A DNA stretch of 64,000 nucleotides from Tateyamaria sp. ANG-S1 (GCF_000814025.1 NZ_JWLL01000006.1:186001-250000), one strand, 5' to 3'; counted from the stretch's first letter, positions 35,592-44,188 are shown. A program made the numbers and translations. Notes: generated by a model not told the origin, from the sequence alone.

Positions 35592-36628
35592 GCGGCTAGA
35601 AGCTGAGCCTCGTATCCTTTGAGGCAGGGGGCGCACATCGGACCGTAGGCGGTCAGATCGGGGAAGAGCCGTTCGATCTCATCCCGCGCAGGATCGCCCA
35701 CTGTACCCATGGCGATTGCGCCGGGGTAGAGTGTTTCGCTCCAGATGCCGTGGGAGTGCACGACATTGTGCCGTTCCAGCAGGATGTGGTGATAGGTCAC
35801 AAGCCCGCCTGACTTGCGATATACACCATCCATGCACAGCAGATCCTTGGCCCGCACAAGCACCTCGTCCTGTCCGTAGAGCAGCTGGGCCCGCCAGTCG
35901 GTCAGCAGGATGGCGTGCTGTGGCGAGACGATCAGATCGCTGTCATTGTGCAGCGTGCCTGCCGTGATGACGATGGGGGCGAGGTCATCTGTGGCGACAA
36001 CGGTTGTGTGGCCTGTCCATAGGATGGGTTGGGGGCCGTCCTCTGCGGTCAATACGAGGTCGCCTGCGGCAAGTGTTTCGATAGCGCGGGGCCCATAGGG
36101 CGTGTCGATCATCATCCCCGACGCAAAACAGACAACCGTGCCGCCGAGGCTGGTATGTGGCACCAACTCGCCGTTGTCGGTGATGCCGCCGACGGTGAGG
36201 TCGGTATCGGCGGGCGGAAAGCCATCGGGGAAGATCAGGAAGTACCCGTCTTCGTCCGTAGCGCCCGCATCCGCGCCGTCGTTGAGATCATTGTCGTTGT
36301 TGAGGTCCACGTCGATGACAGCGACTTCCCACGTCGTGGTCCCGTCGGTGACGGTAAAGGTGTAGTCCCAGATCAGTTGCCGGTCGACGCCGTCGATGGT
36401 GACGGTCTGTTCGCCGATCTGGCCGATCCGTTCCTGGTTCTGCACCGTTTCATTGTTGGCGCCGTCGCCGTTGAAGTTCGTGGCGCCGTCATTCTCATTC
36501 ACAACGAAGTAGGTGGTGTCGCCCGTGTAGCGCCATGTGCCGGAGGGGGCGAAGGCGTAGTTGTTGGCACTGCCGTTGACTGTTGTCTGAGTGCCGCGCA
36601 GTGCGCTGTAACCATAGAAAACGGGCAT
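35588..36628 (-). CDS. Hint-domain protein 2, nucleophilic Cys retained
   Basis: A 346-residue protein with a beta-rich N-terminal region that includes an Asp/Asn-rich stretch (DVDLNNDNDLNDGAD, 107-121) suggestive of calcium binding, and a Hint domain from Cys167 (VVCFASGMMID). Further landmarks are ETLAAGDLVLT (184-194), AGTLHNDSDLIVSPQHAIL (223-241) and a C-terminal domain. There is no splicing C-extein; after autoprocessing the N-part would be released. The ATG at 36628 fits better than a TTG at 36646. No signal peptide; such proteins may leave the cell by type I secretion. A sigma-54-like element lies upstream. Confidence 0.85.
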   Translation of the reverse strand: MPVFYGYSALRGTQTTVNGSANNYAFAPSGTWRYTGDTTYFVVNENDGATNFNGDGANNETVQNQERIGQIGEQTVTIDGVDRQLIWDYTFTVTDGTTTWEVAVIDVDLNNDNDLNDGADAGATDEDGYFLIFPDGFPPADTDLTVGGITDNGELVPHTSLGGTVVCFASGMMIDTPYGPRAIETLAAGDLVLTAEDGPQPILWTGHTTVVATDDLAPIVITAGTLHNDSDLIVSPQHAILLTDWRAQLLYGQDEVLVRAKDLLCMDGVYRKSGGLVTYHHILLERHNVVHSHGIWSETLYPGAIAMGTVGDPARDEIERLFPDLTAYGPMCAPCLKGYEAQLLAA

Positions 36629-36682
36629 ATTTCCGAACCAGTCCAAGTCTTTTTGTTGGATTGGTTCTGAATCCGAAACATG

Positions 36683-36697
36683 GCAATCTTGCGGCCA
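36683..36697 (-). promoter_or_regulatory. Sigma-54-like promoter element upstream of Hint protein 2
   Basis: On the minus strand TGGC (36697-36694) and TTGC (36686-36683) stand in the -24/-12 spacing of sigma-54 promoters, TGGC-N7-TTGC. The implied start is about 36670, some 40 bases before the ATG. The match is to the core dinucleotides only, in an AT-rich 162-base gap that holds no gene. Confidence 0.4.
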
Positions 36698-36790
36698 ATT
36701 TCGCTGAATTAAGGCAAAATTGAGGCAAATTTGCAGAGAATGTGGCAGCGCTGCCCGCGCAGGTTGAGGCGGGCGCGCCTTGCCTGGCTG

Positions 36791-37981
36791 TTATTCGAAG
36801 AAGGGGTTTGGATTGACGCTGTCGAAGCCGTCCCGCACCTCGAAATGCAGGTAGGCCGTGTCGGCCGTGTCGCGCAGTTTTGCGATGGATTGCCCCCGCG
36901 ACACGCTGTCCCCTTTGGCCACGGTCACATCCGCGACATTGGCATAGACGGTCAGCAGGTTGTCGGGGTGGCGGATCACGATGATCGGCACACCGTCGGC
37001 GCTTTTGGTGATGGCGGCCACGGTGCCATCTGCGGCGGCGCTGACTGCGCTGCCGGGGGCGGCCTGGATGTCGATGCCTTCGTTACGGCCTTTTGCGTAG
37101 TCCCGGATGATTGTGCCCTGCAGCGGCAGTGCCATGTCCGTCGCGCGGGTCGGAGCGCTGGGTTGACCGACATCGGCCACCGGCTCGTCAGGCACGGGCG
37201 CGGCCTCGGTCGGTGCGGCGGTGTCGTCATCGGGCAGGGGCTGTGCGGCGCTGGGGGGCAGGGGCGTGGGCGAGCCTGCCCCGGGTGCGGTTGTCCCGGT
37301 GTCGTTTGGTCGTGTGGGCGCGGCCTCTCGCGCAACGGGGATGAGCAGGAACTGCCCCTCGCGCACGGCAAAGTCGGCGCCGAGGCCGTTCCATTCCGCC
37401 AGCGATTTGACCGGCACTTGATAGAGACGTGCGATGGTAAAGGCCGTCTCGCCCCGTTCGACCTTGTGCCGGACGGGTTCCTGTCCCGTCTGGGGGGCAG
37501 GTGTGGTGGGTGTCTGGGCAACGGGTGTAGGGGCTGCATTGTCGATGGCGTTGCCGGCCAGCGTTGTGACGTCCACGGCACCCGGTTGGATGGGTCCCGT
37601 GCCAAAGGCCCCGGTTGCGGGTGAGGGTTCAGAGACGCGGCGGGGCAGGGCAATCACTTCGCCTGCGCGCAATGGGACATCTGCGCCAACCCCGTTGAAC
37701 CGGGCCAATTCGTCGGCGGGCAGGCCCACACGGGTTGCAATGTCAGAGAGTGTATCGCCACGCTCGGCCACCGCGACCTGGTAATTCGGATAGGAAATCA
37801 CGCCTCGGTCATCCGGACGGGGGCGGTCGGCGGTGATGTTCTGCACGGCGGGCGCGGTTGAGAAGCCGCCGCCCAGACCCCTCAGGTCGAAGTCCAGCGG
37901 CTCGTCACAGGCGGCAAGCACCAGCAAGCCACAGGTTGCCATCATCAGGGGCGCACGGCTGCGCTGCTTTGTCGGGATCAT
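36791..37981 (-). CDS. nlpD: NlpD-like lipoprotein, LysM + degenerate LytM/M23 domain
   Basis: A 396-residue lipoprotein (lipobox LAAC, Cys25) with two LysM peptidoglycan-binding repeats (66-113 and 170-215), Pro/Ala/Thr-rich linkers and a C-terminal LytM/M23 domain (284-396). The first metal-site motif of active M23 peptidases (HxxxD) reads NEGID, so Asn300 replaces the zinc His, as in E. coli NlpD (activator of AmiC, not an enzyme itself). It follows surE and pcm, the same order as E. coli surE-pcm-nlpD, here without rpoS. Likely role: activating amidase at division. Confidence 0.88.
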   Translation of the reverse strand: MIPTKQRSRAPLMMATCGLLVLAACDEPLDFDLRGLGGGFSTAPAVQNITADRPRPDDRGVISYPNYQVAVAERGDTLSDIATRVGLPADELARFNGVGADVPLRAGEVIALPRRVSEPSPATGAFGTGPIQPGAVDVTTLAGNAIDNAAPTPVAQTPTTPAPQTGQEPVRHKVERGETAFTIARLYQVPVKSLAEWNGLGADFAVREGQFLLIPVAREAAPTRPNDTGTTAPGAGSPTPLPPSAAQPLPDDDTAAPTEAAPVPDEPVADVGQPSAPTRATDMALPLQGTIIRDYAKGRNEGIDIQAAPGSAVSAAADGTVAAITKSADGVPIIVIRHPDNLLTVYANVADVTVAKGDSVSRGQSIAKLRDTADTAYLHFEVRDGFDSVNPNPFFE

Positions 37982-38050
37982 CTGCGTCGTCCTCTGCCGG
38001 ACCCCTCGTGGGTGGGGGCCTTGTCGGTTCGGCGTTAATTTACACCAGTT

Positions 38051-38698
38051 TCAGTCTTTGCCCAAGCCTTCAAGCAAGGGAACGAAGCGCACATCGCGCA
38101 ATTCATCATATTCGAGGCCCGTTGCCGTCTTGTGCACGCGGATCAGGCTTTGAACGGCATCCGATTGGCCCACGGGCAGCACCATGATCCCGCCCTCTTT
38201 CAATTGGCCGAGCAGAGGGCCGGGCGGGTCTTCGGCGGCGGCGGTGACGATGATGCGGTCGAAGGGGGCCTGGTCGGGCAGCCCGTGCGAGCCGTCGCCG
38301 GTGATGGCCGTGATCGTATGCAGGTTCAGCTCGTCAAAGATGTCGCGCGCCTCGCGCACGAGCCGCCGGTGCCGGTCGATGGTGTAGACGCGGCGGGCGA
38401 GCTTCGCGAGGATGGCCGCCTGGTAGCCCGAGCCGGTGCCGATTTCGAGCACCTTGTCGCGCGGTGTGACGTTCAGCGCCTGCGTCATCAGCCCCACGAC
38501 CGACGGCTGGCTGATTGTTTGGCCACAGGCGATGGGCAGAGGCATATCCTCGTAGGCCCTTTCGGCAAAGAGCCCACGGACAAAGGGGCCGCGGTCGATC
38601 TCCTCCATTGCGCCCAGCACCCGCGCGTCTGTGACCCCTTTGGATCGCAGGGCGTAGAGGAACTGCATCTTGCGCGTGGCGAGATCGTCGTCGGTCAT
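38051..38698 (-). CDS. pcm: Protein-L-isoaspartate O-methyltransferase
   Basis: A 215-residue PCMT that methylates L-isoaspartyl residues in ageing proteins, using S-adenosylmethionine. The SAM motif [11 protein letters not shown] is at residues 83-93, with DRHRRLV (motif of acidic loop) and the [19 protein letters not shown] segment following. The start overlaps the surE stop by four bases (ATGA), and a 69-base gap separates it from nlpD. Confidence 0.95.
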   Translation of the reverse strand: MTDDDLATRKMQFLYALRSKGVTDARVLGAMEEIDRGPFVRGLFAERAYEDMPLPIACGQTISQPSVVGLMTQALNVTPRDKVLEIGTGSGYQAAILAKLARRVYTIDRHRRLVREARDIFDELNLHTITAITGDGSHGLPDQAPFDRIIVTAAAEDPPGPLLGQLKEGGIMVLPVGQSDAVQSLIRVHKTATGLEYDELRDVRFVPLLEGLGKD

Positions 38699-39477
38699 GT
38701 GGCGATGGGTCCGAGCTGGTCCAGCATGTCATGGGCTGTCAGGTCCGCGCGCATCGGCGTGACCGAGATATAGCCGTCGAGGTTCACCGCCGCGTCTGTG
38801 TCTGGTGCTGTCGGCACTTGCTGGTCGCCCCCCCGGATCCAGAGGAAGTAACGGCCGTTGGGTGATTGCATCTGTTCGGTGTGAAAGCCCAAGCCGGGCC
38901 GCAGACCTTGTGGGACGATCCGGGTGCCTTTGACAGATGCCGCAGCGACGGGCGGGATGTTGACGTTGTAGAACAGCTGGTAGCCGGGCTGCACCTGCGG
39001 CGTGGCGGCGACAATCCGCTCAATCAGGGCTTTGCAGTGGGTGGCTGAGGCTTCGAACGGGTCGTCGAGAGCGCGGTTTTCGGGGCCGAAATACTGCGAT
39101 AGCGCGATGGAGAGCACGCCCTGCAGCGCCCCTTCGATGGCGGCGCCGAGCGTGCCGGAGTAGAGCGCATTTTCAGCCGAGTTATTGCCCCGGTTCACGC
39201 CCGACAGGATCAGGTCGGGGGGACCGTCGAGCACCTGGTGCAGCCCGGCCAGCACGCAGTCTGCAGGTGAGCCTTCGACCGTGAAGCGGTTGGGGCCGAT
39301 CTGCTGGTACATGAAGGGGCGGGCATAGTTGATACAGTGCGCTACGCCCGATTGCTCGAAGGCGGGGGCCACCGTGGTGACCTGTCCATCCGGTCCCGCC
39401 ACTTCGACCGCGATCCGTTCCAGCACCGCAAGCCCGGGGGCCGAGATACCGTCGTCATTTGTGATGAGAATGCGCAT
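38695..39477 (-). CDS. surE: 5-prime-nucleotidase SurE
   Basis: A 260-residue survival protein E, a metal-dependent nucleotidase/exopolyphosphatase. The metal-binding N-terminal [12 protein letters not shown] (Asp8 and Asp9) and the [18 protein letters not shown] motif are intact. Surrounding genes (pcm, nlpD) match the canonical stationary-phase survival cluster. The 219-base region upstream contains the 40-base dispersed repeat and no gene I can support. The ATG at 39477 begins the family N-terminus [10 protein letters not shown]. Confidence 0.95.
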   Translation of the reverse strand: MRILITNDDGISAPGLAVLERIAVEVAGPDGQVTTVAPAFEQSGVAHCINYARPFMYQQIGPNRFTVEGSPADCVLAGLHQVLDGPPDLILSGVNRGNNSAENALYSGTLGAAIEGALQGVLSIALSQYFGPENRALDDPFEASATHCKALIERIVAATPQVQPGYQLFYNVNIPPVAAASVKGTRIVPQGLRPGLGFHTEQMQSPNGRYFLWIRGGDQQVPTAPDTDAAVNLDGYISVTPMRADLTAHDMLDQLGPIAT

Positions 39478-39525
39478 GTTATGCCCCTTTGCGCCTTACT
39501 ATGGGCCTATGTCGCCTGGGGCAAC

Positions 39526-39565
39526 TGCGGGAGCCTCCGGCGGGGATTTTTTTGAAACAGGGAAG
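39526..39565. repeat. 40-bp dispersed intergenic element, copy 1
   Basis: Identical over 40 bases to 52526-52565 (begins TGCGGGAGCCTCC, core GGGGATTTTTTTGAAACAGG). It lies in the gap between surE and the SDR gene at 39697. The internal GGGAGCCTCC is partly palindromic. A shorter, reversed relative begins at 61546. Confidence 0.85.
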
Positions 39566-39696
39566 GGGGACCGTCGCGCAAAGGCCGCAGTGCGGCGTTT
39601 GAGGTTCGAATGGGCGGAGCCGTGGACCGTTGCGTGGTCGCTACTCAAGGATTGCGACGTGGCGAGACAGCTGTTGGGTCGCTGGAACTCGCGATG

Positions 39697-40338
39697 TCAG
39701 ATGCCGAATTCTGACAGGATACGCTTTGCTTCCACCGTTGGATCGTGCAGCGTTGCGCGGTCTTCTCCGGGGTGGAAGCGCGCGCGGGTGGCTGTTGGCA
39801 TCGGATTGGGGGTCGCGATGTGGACCTTTGGACCCGTTTTGACAGTCTCGGCCTGCCAGCTTTTGGCCAATGCGATCTGAGCTGCCTTTGTAGCACCATA
39901 GGCACCGTAGAAGGGTTGTCCGCTGACGGGGTCGTTCAGAAACACGGCTTGCCCATCGATCCCGAGAAGCGGGGCGATATAGGTGATGAGCGTCGCCGTC
40001 GCAGCCACATTGCCCGCAATGGACTTCGACATGTCCTTTTCCCCGATCATGTTGGCCGGGGCCAGTGGTGCGGCGTGGATGGCGCAGTGCACCCATAGAT
40101 CAAGGCTGCCCCAACGGTCGAATATGCCGCGGCACAGGGTTTGCATGGCTGCATCATTGGCGATGTCCATGGGGGCCAGCGTTGCGGCTCCGCCTGCTTC
40201 CTTGATCCGGTCGTCCAACTCTTCCAGCGCGCCGGTGGTTTTGGCGACGGCAACGATGTGGTGGGTCGGGGCAAGGGCCAGCGCCATGGCGGCGCCGAGG
40301 CCGCGGGACGCTCCGGTGATCAGGGCAGTTTTGGTCAT
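39697..40338 (-). CDS. SDR family NAD(P)-dependent oxidoreductase
   Basis: A 213-residue, short SDR. The cofactor motif TGASRGLGAAMALAL is at residues 8-22 and the catalytic YGATK (YxxxK) is present. The serine that normally precedes it is in the VSGQPFYGAYGATK region. It is shorter at the C-terminus than typical SDRs (about 250 residues), so part of the substrate loop is lost. Substrate unknown. It is separated from the PilP-like gene by only 31 bases and may be co-transcribed with it. Confidence 0.85.
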   Translation of the reverse strand: MTKTALITGASRGLGAAMALALAPTHHIVAVAKTTGALEELDDRIKEAGGAATLAPMDIANDAAMQTLCRGIFDRWGSLDLWVHCAIHAAPLAPANMIGEKDMSKSIAGNVAATATLITYIAPLLGIDGQAVFLNDPVSGQPFYGAYGATKAAQIALAKSWQAETVKTGPKVHIATPNPMPTATRARFHPGEDRATLHDPTVEAKRILSEFGI

Positions 40339-40369
40339 GGCCCGGTCTTGCCCTGCGCGGGCGGGGGCG

Positions 40370-40642
40370 TCAAGCGGCGCTAGCGTCCGGCATGGGCAGT
40401 GTCAGCGTGCGTTGGCCCATACCGCCGTTCAGCACGATCCGATCCTCGCCAATCGCGATGACCGTTCCCTGACGCAGACTGTCACCCACCTGCACCATGC
40501 GCGTCTGCCCACCGCCCGAGCGCAGCAGGGCGCGGCGGTTGCTGTCCGAGCCCGCGATGCCCAGCAATTGCAGGTTGCGCAAGGGCAGCGCCCCGCGCTG
40601 GGTCGCCAGATCAGCCGTGATGTCGTTGGTCTCTTCGCTCAT
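40370..40642 (-). CDS. PilP / GspC-like domain protein, stand-alone
   Basis: A 90-residue protein with the pattern LQLLGIAGSDSNRRALLRS, RMVQVGDSLRQGTVIAIGED and TLTLPMP, resembling the homology region of PilP and GspC, which dock inner-membrane pilus or type II secretion parts to the secretin. There is no signal peptide or membrane helix and no pilus or secretion gene within the window, so any role in such a system is unproven. The start is an ATG at 40642 and the frame is short. Confidence 0.55.
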   Translation of the reverse strand: MSEETNDITADLATQRGALPLRNLQLLGIAGSDSNRRALLRSGGGQTRMVQVGDSLRQGTVIAIGEDRIVLNGGMGQRTLTLPMPDASAA

Positions 40643-40727
40643 GACGGGGTCCTGCGCTTTTGTCGAAGCGGGCCGCTAGCACGAGGTTCGGGCAGGGGAA
40701 ATGGGGGTGGGAGGTGATGCGCAAAGC

Positions 40728-40751
40728 CTTGCCCATTGACCTTTGGGCAAG
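40728..40751. terminator. Terminator-like hairpin after DUF1801 gene
   Basis: CTTGCCCA (40728-40735) and TGGGCAAG (40744-40751), an eight-base stem with an eight-base loop, 17 bases after the DUF1801 stop on the minus strand. No T-run follows, so efficiency is uncertain. Confidence 0.5.
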
Positions 40752-40768
40752 TGGCAGCGGGGTGCTGA

Positions 40769-41179
40769 TCAGCGTGCGCGTTTCGCCTTGTGGTAGGTGA
40801 GTGTCAGGTGCGCGAGTTGCCACACGGCGTCTTCGTCCAGCGGAACGTGGGTTTCAAACGCCAGCGCCCGCCGGCCGTCATTGTGGAACTGCCCGGGAAA
40901 GCGGGTGTCCATCTGCGCGGCGAGGTCCGTCTTGCAATCAACAAAGGCCAGCAGCCTGTCCGGAGTCGAAGGCGACCAGTCCACGCGCAAGGTGGACCCG
41001 GTGCGCGCCCGCTTGGGCCGCCATGCGGGTTGGCCCCATTTGAGGCTTTCGTCCAGGGCGCCGATCTCGGCGGAGGTGGCGACGTCATGCACCAGCGCTC
41101 GGGTGCGCATGAAATGCGACTGTGCGGCTTCGGGCCAGGTTTCGACGCGGGCGAGGATATCGGTGGGTGTCATGTCCAT
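40769..41179 (-). CDS. DUF1801 family protein
   Basis: A 136-residue protein matching the DUF1801 fold: early helices, the SLKWGQPAW segment (residues about 44-52), LLAFVDCKTDLAAQMDTRFP and a C-terminal helix LTLTYHKAKRAR. The family is widespread and of unknown role. It lies 46 bases downstream of purF and could share its transcript. The ATG at 41179 is used; a second ATG two codons later is as plausible. Confidence 0.8.
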   Translation of the reverse strand: MDMTPTDILARVETWPEAAQSHFMRTRALVHDVATSAEIGALDESLKWGQPAWRPKRARTGSTLRVDWSPSTPDRLLAFVDCKTDLAAQMDTRFPGQFHNDGRRALAFETHVPLDEDAVWQLAHLTLTYHKAKRAR

Positions 41180-41225
41180 AGCGCCACTGTGGGTCATGGC
41201 CCTGACAGGTTTCGTCAGGAGGGTG

Positions 41226-42680
41226 CTATTCCGCCGCCTTCATCTCGAAACCCTTTTCGATCATGTCGGCGGGCTCGACCGGGTACTCGCCCGAGAAACA
41301 GGCATCACAATACTGCGGGCTGGAGGCGTCGCGACCATTGGCTTCACCCACGGCGCGGTAGAGGCCGTTGAGCGAGATGAACTTGAGGCTGTCGACGCCA
41401 AGATGCTCGCGCATCTCTTCCTCGCTCATGGTGGCTGCCAGCAGCTTTTCGCGTTGGGGCGTGTCGACGCCGTAGAAACAGGGCCAAGCCGTGGGCGGCG
41501 AGGCGATGCGGAAATGAACCTCTTTCGCGCCCGCGTCGAGGATCATCTCCTTGATCTTGCGGGATGTTGTGCCGCGCACCACGCTGTCATCGACGAGGAT
41601 CACGCGCTTGCCGCGGATCAGGGCGCGGTTCACGTTAAGCTTCAGGCGCACACCCATGTTGCGGATCTGCTCCGTCGGCTCGATGAAGGTGCGTCCCATA
41701 TACTGGTTGCGGATGATGCCCATGGCGTAGGGGATGCCCGATTCCAGCGAATAACCGATGGCCGCCGGTGTACCGCTGTCGGGAACGGGGCAGACGAGGT
41801 CCGCTTCGACTGGGTTTTCCTTGGCCAGTTCGCGCCCGATGTTTTCGCGCGTTTCATAGACCGAACGACCACCGAGGATGCTATCGGGGCGGCTGAAATA
41901 CACGTGTTCGAAGATGCAAAAGCGTGGCTTTTGCGGACGGAAGGGGAAGCGGCTTTCGATACCGTGGTCAGTGATAACAACCATCTCGCCAGGTTCGATT
42001 TCACGTACGAACTCGGCGCCGATGATGTCGAGCGCGCAGGTTTCGGAACTCAGCACATAGCCGGTGTCCAGCTTGCCCAGCACCAGCGGGCGGACCCCAA
42101 GCGCGTCGCGTACGCCAATCAGCTTGGTGCGGGTCATTGCGACGACGGAAAATGCGCCTTCTACCCGGCGCAGGGCGTCTTCCATCCGTTCGGGGATGTT
42201 GCGTTGCAGCGACCGCGCCATCAGGTGGATGATGCATTCGCTGTCGGACGAGCTTTGGAAGATCGAGCCGCGCTCGATCAGCTCGCGCCGCAGGGCGTCG
42301 GCATTGGTGATGTTGCCGTTGTGGGCGATGGCGGCACCGCCCATTGCGAACTCGCCAAAGAACGGTTGCACGTCGCGGATGGCGGTTTGCCCTTTGGACC
42401 CGGCGGTGGAGTAGCGGACGTGGCCGATAGACAGCGAGCCGGGCAGTGTTTCCATCACGTCCTGGCTGGTGAAATTGTCGCGCACATAGCCAAAGCGCCG
42501 GGCAGAGTTGAAGCCGTGGTCTGGGTGGTGGGCGACGATCCCGCCCGCCTCTTGCCCCCGGTGTTGCAGCGCGTGCAGGCCGAGGGCTACGAAGTTGGCT
42601 GCGTCCTTGGTCCCGAGGACCCCGAAAACCCCGCACTCTTCCTTGAGTTTGTCATCATCAAAGGGGTGGGCTGGCGGCAT
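41226..42680 (-). CDS. purF: Amidophosphoribosyltransferase
   Basis: A 484-residue PurF, which catalyses the first committed step of purine synthesis (PRPP plus glutamine to 5-phosphoribosylamine). After processing, Cys16 in EECGVFG becomes the N-terminal nucleophile of the glutaminase domain. The PRPP-binding motif VILVDDSVVRGTTS is in the C-terminal half. The ATG at 42680 fits the family N-terminus MPPAHPFDDDKLKEECGVF; a TTG at 42707 has a better spaced GGAG ribosome binding site and would add nine residues to the propeptide. A Hint-like gene separates it from cvpA. Confidence 0.96.
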   Translation of the reverse strand: MPPAHPFDDDKLKEECGVFGVLGTKDAANFVALGLHALQHRGQEAGGIVAHHPDHGFNSARRFGYVRDNFTSQDVMETLPGSLSIGHVRYSTAGSKGQTAIRDVQPFFGEFAMGGAAIAHNGNITNADALRRELIERGSIFQSSSDSECIIHLMARSLQRNIPERMEDALRRVEGAFSVVAMTRTKLIGVRDALGVRPLVLGKLDTGYVLSSETCALDIIGAEFVREIEPGEMVVITDHGIESRFPFRPQKPRFCIFEHVYFSRPDSILGGRSVYETRENIGRELAKENPVEADLVCPVPDSGTPAAIGYSLESGIPYAMGIIRNQYMGRTFIEPTEQIRNMGVRLKLNVNRALIRGKRVILVDDSVVRGTTSRKIKEMILDAGAKEVHFRIASPPTAWPCFYGVDTPQREKLLAATMSEEEMREHLGVDSLKFISLNGLYRAVGEANGRDASSPQYCDACFSGEYPVEPADMIEKGFEMKAAE

Positions 42681-42796
42681 ATGCGCTTGCGCGGCGAGGT
42701 CGGACAAGAGGCAGCTCCGAATCCATGGATGGGGTATGGGCGCGGTGTACCAAGCCCGGGTGCGCCTGTCACGAAAGGATCACATACTGCGACCCT

Positions 42797-43357
42797 TTAC
42801 GCAGCGACCGTGTCCGGTTGGCCAAATTTACCTGCAGAGGCGGCGAGCATGGCGCGGGCATTCCCATAGTCGAGACGCGGGAAGAAGGTGTCGCCGGTGC
42901 TGGGCGCGGCGTGGATCAGCAGACCGGATTGGGCATAGATCATTTCCTCGTCCGCGAAATGCAGTTCGGCAAGGTCGGGGCCGTGAAACAGGCTGGGCCG
43001 CACACCGCGCCAGCCGCTCAGTGCCTTGACGGGGGCGGATACGACCGGCGCGTCGCTCCAGCCCGCGGGGGCGTGCAGGGCAATATGCGCGTCGGCAGGC
43101 AGGGAGACGTCGGAACAGGTGGACAGCACGCCGCCGGGAATATGGACCAGTGGGGCCCCGTGGTCGGGCTTGGTGATCGCGGTGATTTCGGCAAAGCCGC
43201 CATCAAGCGTTGCAACGGCATCACCAGCCTTCAGTGCATCAACGGTGCGCCATCCGGCGTCGGTTTCGAGCATCGTGTGCGCCGTCAGTGTTGCGCTGAT
43301 GCGGGCGGCGGCAATGGGTGTGATGTCGGCAAATGCGGCGTCGTGGTTGAGAAACAT
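42797..43357 (-). CDS. Hint-like protein 3, minimal and without nucleophilic Cys
   Basis: A 186-residue protein that is essentially a lone Hint-like domain. It aligns by eye with the other two Hint proteins in this window: TVDALKAGDAVATLDGG (38-54) matches ELxxGDxVLT, and LPADAHIALHAPAGW (86-100) matches the SPDH block. At the start of the domain SATLTAHTMLE replaces the Cys of self-processing members. Cys81 (STCSDV) is the only remaining cysteine nearby. An excellent GGAGG ribosome binding site precedes the ATG. It is positioned between cvpA and purF, which are usually neighbours. Confidence 0.7.
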   Translation of the reverse strand: MFLNHDAAFADITPIAAARISATLTAHTMLETDAGWRTVDALKAGDAVATLDGGFAEITAITKPDHGAPLVHIPGGVLSTCSDVSLPADAHIALHAPAGWSDAPVVSAPVKALSGWRGVRPSLFHGPDLAELHFADEEMIYAQSGLLIHAAPSTGDTFFPRLDYGNARAMLAASAGKFGQPDTVAA

Positions 43358-43462
43358 GGGGTAACCTCCGGGTCAGGACTGTGTGTTTGTTCTGGGGACC
43401 AGAACGCTCCACAAATCTGCCGCTTTTTGGTCACAACCACGGCCAAAGCCGGGCGCTGTTTC

Positions 43463-43491
43463 GCCACAGTCACCAGTGGCTGGGCTGTGGC
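43463..43491. other. Stem-loop in the cvpA / Hint-like 3 gap
   Basis: GCCACAG (43463-43469) and CTGTGGC (43485-43491) around a 15-base loop. The 244-base gap (43358-43601) otherwise shows no gene; it may contain the promoter of the Hint-like gene. The hairpin lies about 100 bases upstream of its ATG. Confidence 0.45.
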
Positions 43492-43601
43492 CCGCACTCT
43501 CCGCACAGGGGCGACGCGATTAACTGGGGGGTAACCACGATCTGCCTGTCCTTGCGCGGCGAGCGCCTTCGAAATGTCTGATTCCCGGACGCGTTGTCGG
43601 C

Positions 43602-44156
43602 TTATTCGCCGCACACACCCACAAGGCTTTCGTACTGCCGGGTGATCCAGCCAAGCGCCTCTTCGGGGTTCTGCTCTTCGATCTGACCGGTGAAGCGGCC
43701 GAACACGGCAGCGGACCGGCTTTCGTCCACGATGGTGAATTCCTGTCCGGTGATCACGGTGTCGTAGACAAAGAACGCGATGGCAACCAGCAGGATGCCG
43801 CGCGCCACGCCAAACAGGAATCCAAGTCCCTGATCGAGACCGCCAAGGACCGAGCGTTGCACCAGTGACGAAAACAGCGGCGTGAAGAGAGACACAACGA
43901 TCAAGGCCACCGCGAATACCAATGCAAAGGCCCCGATAATGCTGAGTTCACAACTGTCTGCGATGAAGTCCCCCACGACGGGGATCTCGCGCACAAGCGG
44001 CTCAACGCGCGGCGCGAAGAGAAAGGCGAGGATTGCCGCTGCGATCCATCCCGCAATCGCCATAGCTTCGCGCACGAAGCCCCGTCCATAGGCCAGAAGG
44101 GCCGACAGGATGATGACGACGGCCACGACGCCGTCAATGATGGTGAACCCTTCCAT
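43602..44156 (-). CDS. cvpA: CvpA family membrane protein
   Basis: A 184-residue CvpA family protein with four hydrophobic segments (about 8-24, 31-48, 66-90 and 104-124) and the conserved GFVREAMAIAGW segment. CvpA is needed for colicin V production in E. coli and contributes to envelope integrity, but its mechanism is unknown. In E. coli it precedes purF; here a Hint-like gene lies between them. It starts 32 bases after the radA stop. Confidence 0.9.
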   Translation of the reverse strand: MEGFTIIDGVVAVVIILSALLAYGRGFVREAMAIAGWIAAAILAFLFAPRVEPLVREIPVVGDFIADSCELSIIGAFALVFAVALIVVSLFTPLFSSLVQRSVLGGLDQGLGFLFGVARGILLVAIAFFVYDTVITGQEFTIVDESRSAAVFGRFTGQIEEQNPEEALGWITRQYESLVGVCGE

Positions 44157-44188
44157 GGTCCTGCCCCTTTGTTCTGCCCCGTTTGCGC

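Noticed and set aside
39601-39612. GGTTCGAAT, resembling a tRNA T-arm
   Set aside because: No matching acceptor, D or anticodon arms exist around it in the 219-base gap, so it is not a tRNA.
43520-43536. TTAA-N7-GTAACC upstream of the Hint-like gene, like a CtrA site
   Set aside because: One mismatch in the second half-site, and a similar single hit upstream of Hint protein 2 (36709-36723) is no better than chance in these AT-rich gaps.
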